NCBI RefSeq assembly: GCF_003259365.1
Contig: NZ_QLLY01000025.1
Span: 57,591 to 121,590, forward strand
Direction of reading: 5' to 3'
Origin: Streptomyces sp. PsTaAH-137
GTDB taxonomy: Bacteria > Actinomycetota > Actinomycetes > Streptomycetales > Streptomycetaceae
DNA: 64,000 nt
Positions 63,317 through 64,000 of the stretch are shown here, piece after piece. The position numbers and the translations under genes were made by a program. The notes beneath the pieces are model-generated. The model saw only the letters and a program-made list of their open reading frames with translations. It made no database searches and had not been told where the DNA came from. Numbering within the stretch: the stretch's first letter is position 1; the number at the start of each line of letters is the position of its first letter.

Positions 63317-63553
63317 TCATGCGGCCGGTATGGAATCGCTGATCTGCAGCCAACCGCTGCCGTCGTCGGTGAGTTCCACGTCTCGGACGCGCAGCGCCAA
63401 GGCTTCCTCCGGCTGCAACGCCTCGAAACCGACAGACGCTAGGAAGACCCGCAGCACGAGGCCGCTCCTGGGCTGTTTGGCGGCCCAGTCCAGAATGGAA
63501 AAGCACTGCCGATCGGGCAAGAGAATCGATTCTGAGTCGGCAACCGCAGCCAT
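63317..63553 (-). pseudogene. fragment of a second tyrosine recombinase
   Basis: 78 aa from ATG 63553 with AAGGAG seven bases upstream. CFSILDWAAKQPRSGLVLRV and LQPEEALALRVRDVELTD match the start of the catalytic domain of a Streptomyces phage-integrase family, including the RPEEAL-type box with Q in place of R (LQPEE), which removes the catalytic arginine. The other catalytic residues are missing. It is either a decayed recombinase or a small derived protein retained with its own ribosome site. Confidence 0.6.
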
Positions 63554-63925
63554 GGAAAAGCTCCTTGGGGTGAGTGATGGGGCAGACAGAACAGGTCGGG
63601 CACCGTAGGTGGATCGGACAGCGCCTGAACTCCTTCAATGGTCCGGAGAATCGCCGGTTTGGGTAACCGGCGATCCCGTGCTACGTCGCGCCGACCACGC
63701 AGATGATCTTCCCTGAGCCGCTCTAGGTTCACTTGCTTCGCCGCGCAATTCCAGTCCCTGCCGGACGCAATGCGTCTGCCGTGAGCGAATCACCATGCCG
63801 ACGCAGAAGAATAGCTGGCGCCCAGTCACCAAGCGGTCAGCCTTAACGGGAGAGGGCGCCACCACAGAGCAGGCGCTTTCTAAGACGCCATTTCAGTTGG
63901 CGTGATCTTGCGGCAGGCTGGGGTG
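63554..63925. other. 372-bp region without recognisable gene
   Basis: Mixed composition and no reading frame with normal codon bias. It presumably contains the left end of the IS element whose transposase starts at 63926, but the terminal inverted repeat cannot be defined without the other end. Confidence 0.45.
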
Positions 63926-64000
63926 ATGGCTGCTGTGCTTGTCGAACGGTTGGCGCCGGATGATCTGTGGGAGTTGTTCCAACGGGTGGTCCCGCCGGCC
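63926..64000 (+). CDS. IS5-type transposase, N-terminus only
   Basis: The first 25 codons run to the window edge. The segment VERLAPDDLWELFQRVVPPA is the usual beginning of a widespread Streptomyces IS5-family transposase. Whether the gene is intact is not visible. Confidence 0.65.
   Translation, partial: MAAVLVERLAPDDLWELFQRVVPPA

Larger units (their letters stand above)
61300..64000. mobile_element. left part of an integrated genetic element
   Basis: From the 3' end of corA to the window edge, G+C falls and the genes are tyrosine integrase, excisionase-like HTH, a recombinase remnant and an IS transposase start. The proposed attachment site is the last part of corA. Whether it is a prophage, an actinobacterial integrative conjugative element or a remnant cannot be told because the element continues past 64000. 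Confidence 0.7.

Noticed and set aside
63439..63732. 97-codon minus-strand frame upstream of the recombinase fragment
   Set aside because: It overlaps the fragment in another frame, has poor codon bias and no similarity that I recognise.

Overview
The window is about 70 % G+C, with NNG/NNC codon bias, frequent GTG starts, 4-base GTGA start/stop overlaps and several apparently leaderless promoters. Together with actinobacterial families (SsgA-like protein, F420-dependent oxidoreductase, AfsR-type NB-ARC regulator, LuxR LAL regulator, GH46 chitosanase, CGNR zinc finger) this points to a Streptomyces chromosome. The right end is the start of an integrated mobile element of lower G+C.

Layout. 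1-16.4 kb: mixed metabolic and regulatory genes (hydrolases, a creatininase-family protein, a Bax-inhibitor-1-like membrane protein, a divergent TetR/MFS efflux pair, an F420-dependent oxidoreductase, a LAL regulator, an SsgA-like protein, an XRE-NB-ARC-TPR regulator). 16.5-19.3 kb: arginine deiminase and its antiporter (arcDA). 19.4-23.3 kb: a baeRF-like protein, a lipoprotein and a two-gene von Willebrand A operon, followed by a cluster of inverted GC-rich repeats. 23.6-26.2 kb: HxlR regulator divergent from an alanine aminotransferase coupled to a C39-like peptidase. 27.4-31.7 kb: SNF2 helicase overlapping a SWIM-domain gene. 31.8-34.6 kb: phosphatase, thioesterase, Tat-exported chitosanase.

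34.7-48.4 kb is the core of the window: a purine/ureide catabolic island. Two NCS2 nucleobase permeases, 8-oxoguanine deaminase, urate oxidase, 5-hydroxyisourate hydrolase and OHCU decarboxylase take urate to allantoin. Hydroxypyruvate isomerase, tartronate semialdehyde reductase and glyoxylate carboligase handle the glyoxylate made later in the pathway. A catalase can remove the peroxide made by urate oxidase. Two sets of repeated operators divide the island. TTCAACA-N3-TGTTGAA sits on the promoters of the urate operon and of catalase. A different two-box module (TTCCATnnAGCAGAA, 6 bp, TTCCrCAATACGGAA) sits just downstream of the -10 of both the hydroxypyruvate isomerase operon and glyoxylate carboligase. 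Allantoinase, allantoicase, xanthine dehydrogenase and malate synthase are not in the window.

48.6-61.4 kb: acetyltransferase, two AMP-forming acyl-CoA synthetases, two tandem ABC-F ATPases (the first behind a 9-codon leader peptide and competing hairpins), GAF-LuxR regulator, LysE exporter, AlkZ-like glycosylase and CorA. From about 61.3 kb the sequence belongs to an integrative element: tyrosine integrase, excisionase-like HTH gene, a recombinase remnant and the first 25 codons of an IS transposase. The last ~60 bases of corA have markedly lower G+C, suggesting that the element integrated into the 3' end of corA and supplied its terminal codons. No rRNA, tRNA or CRISPR array was recognised.
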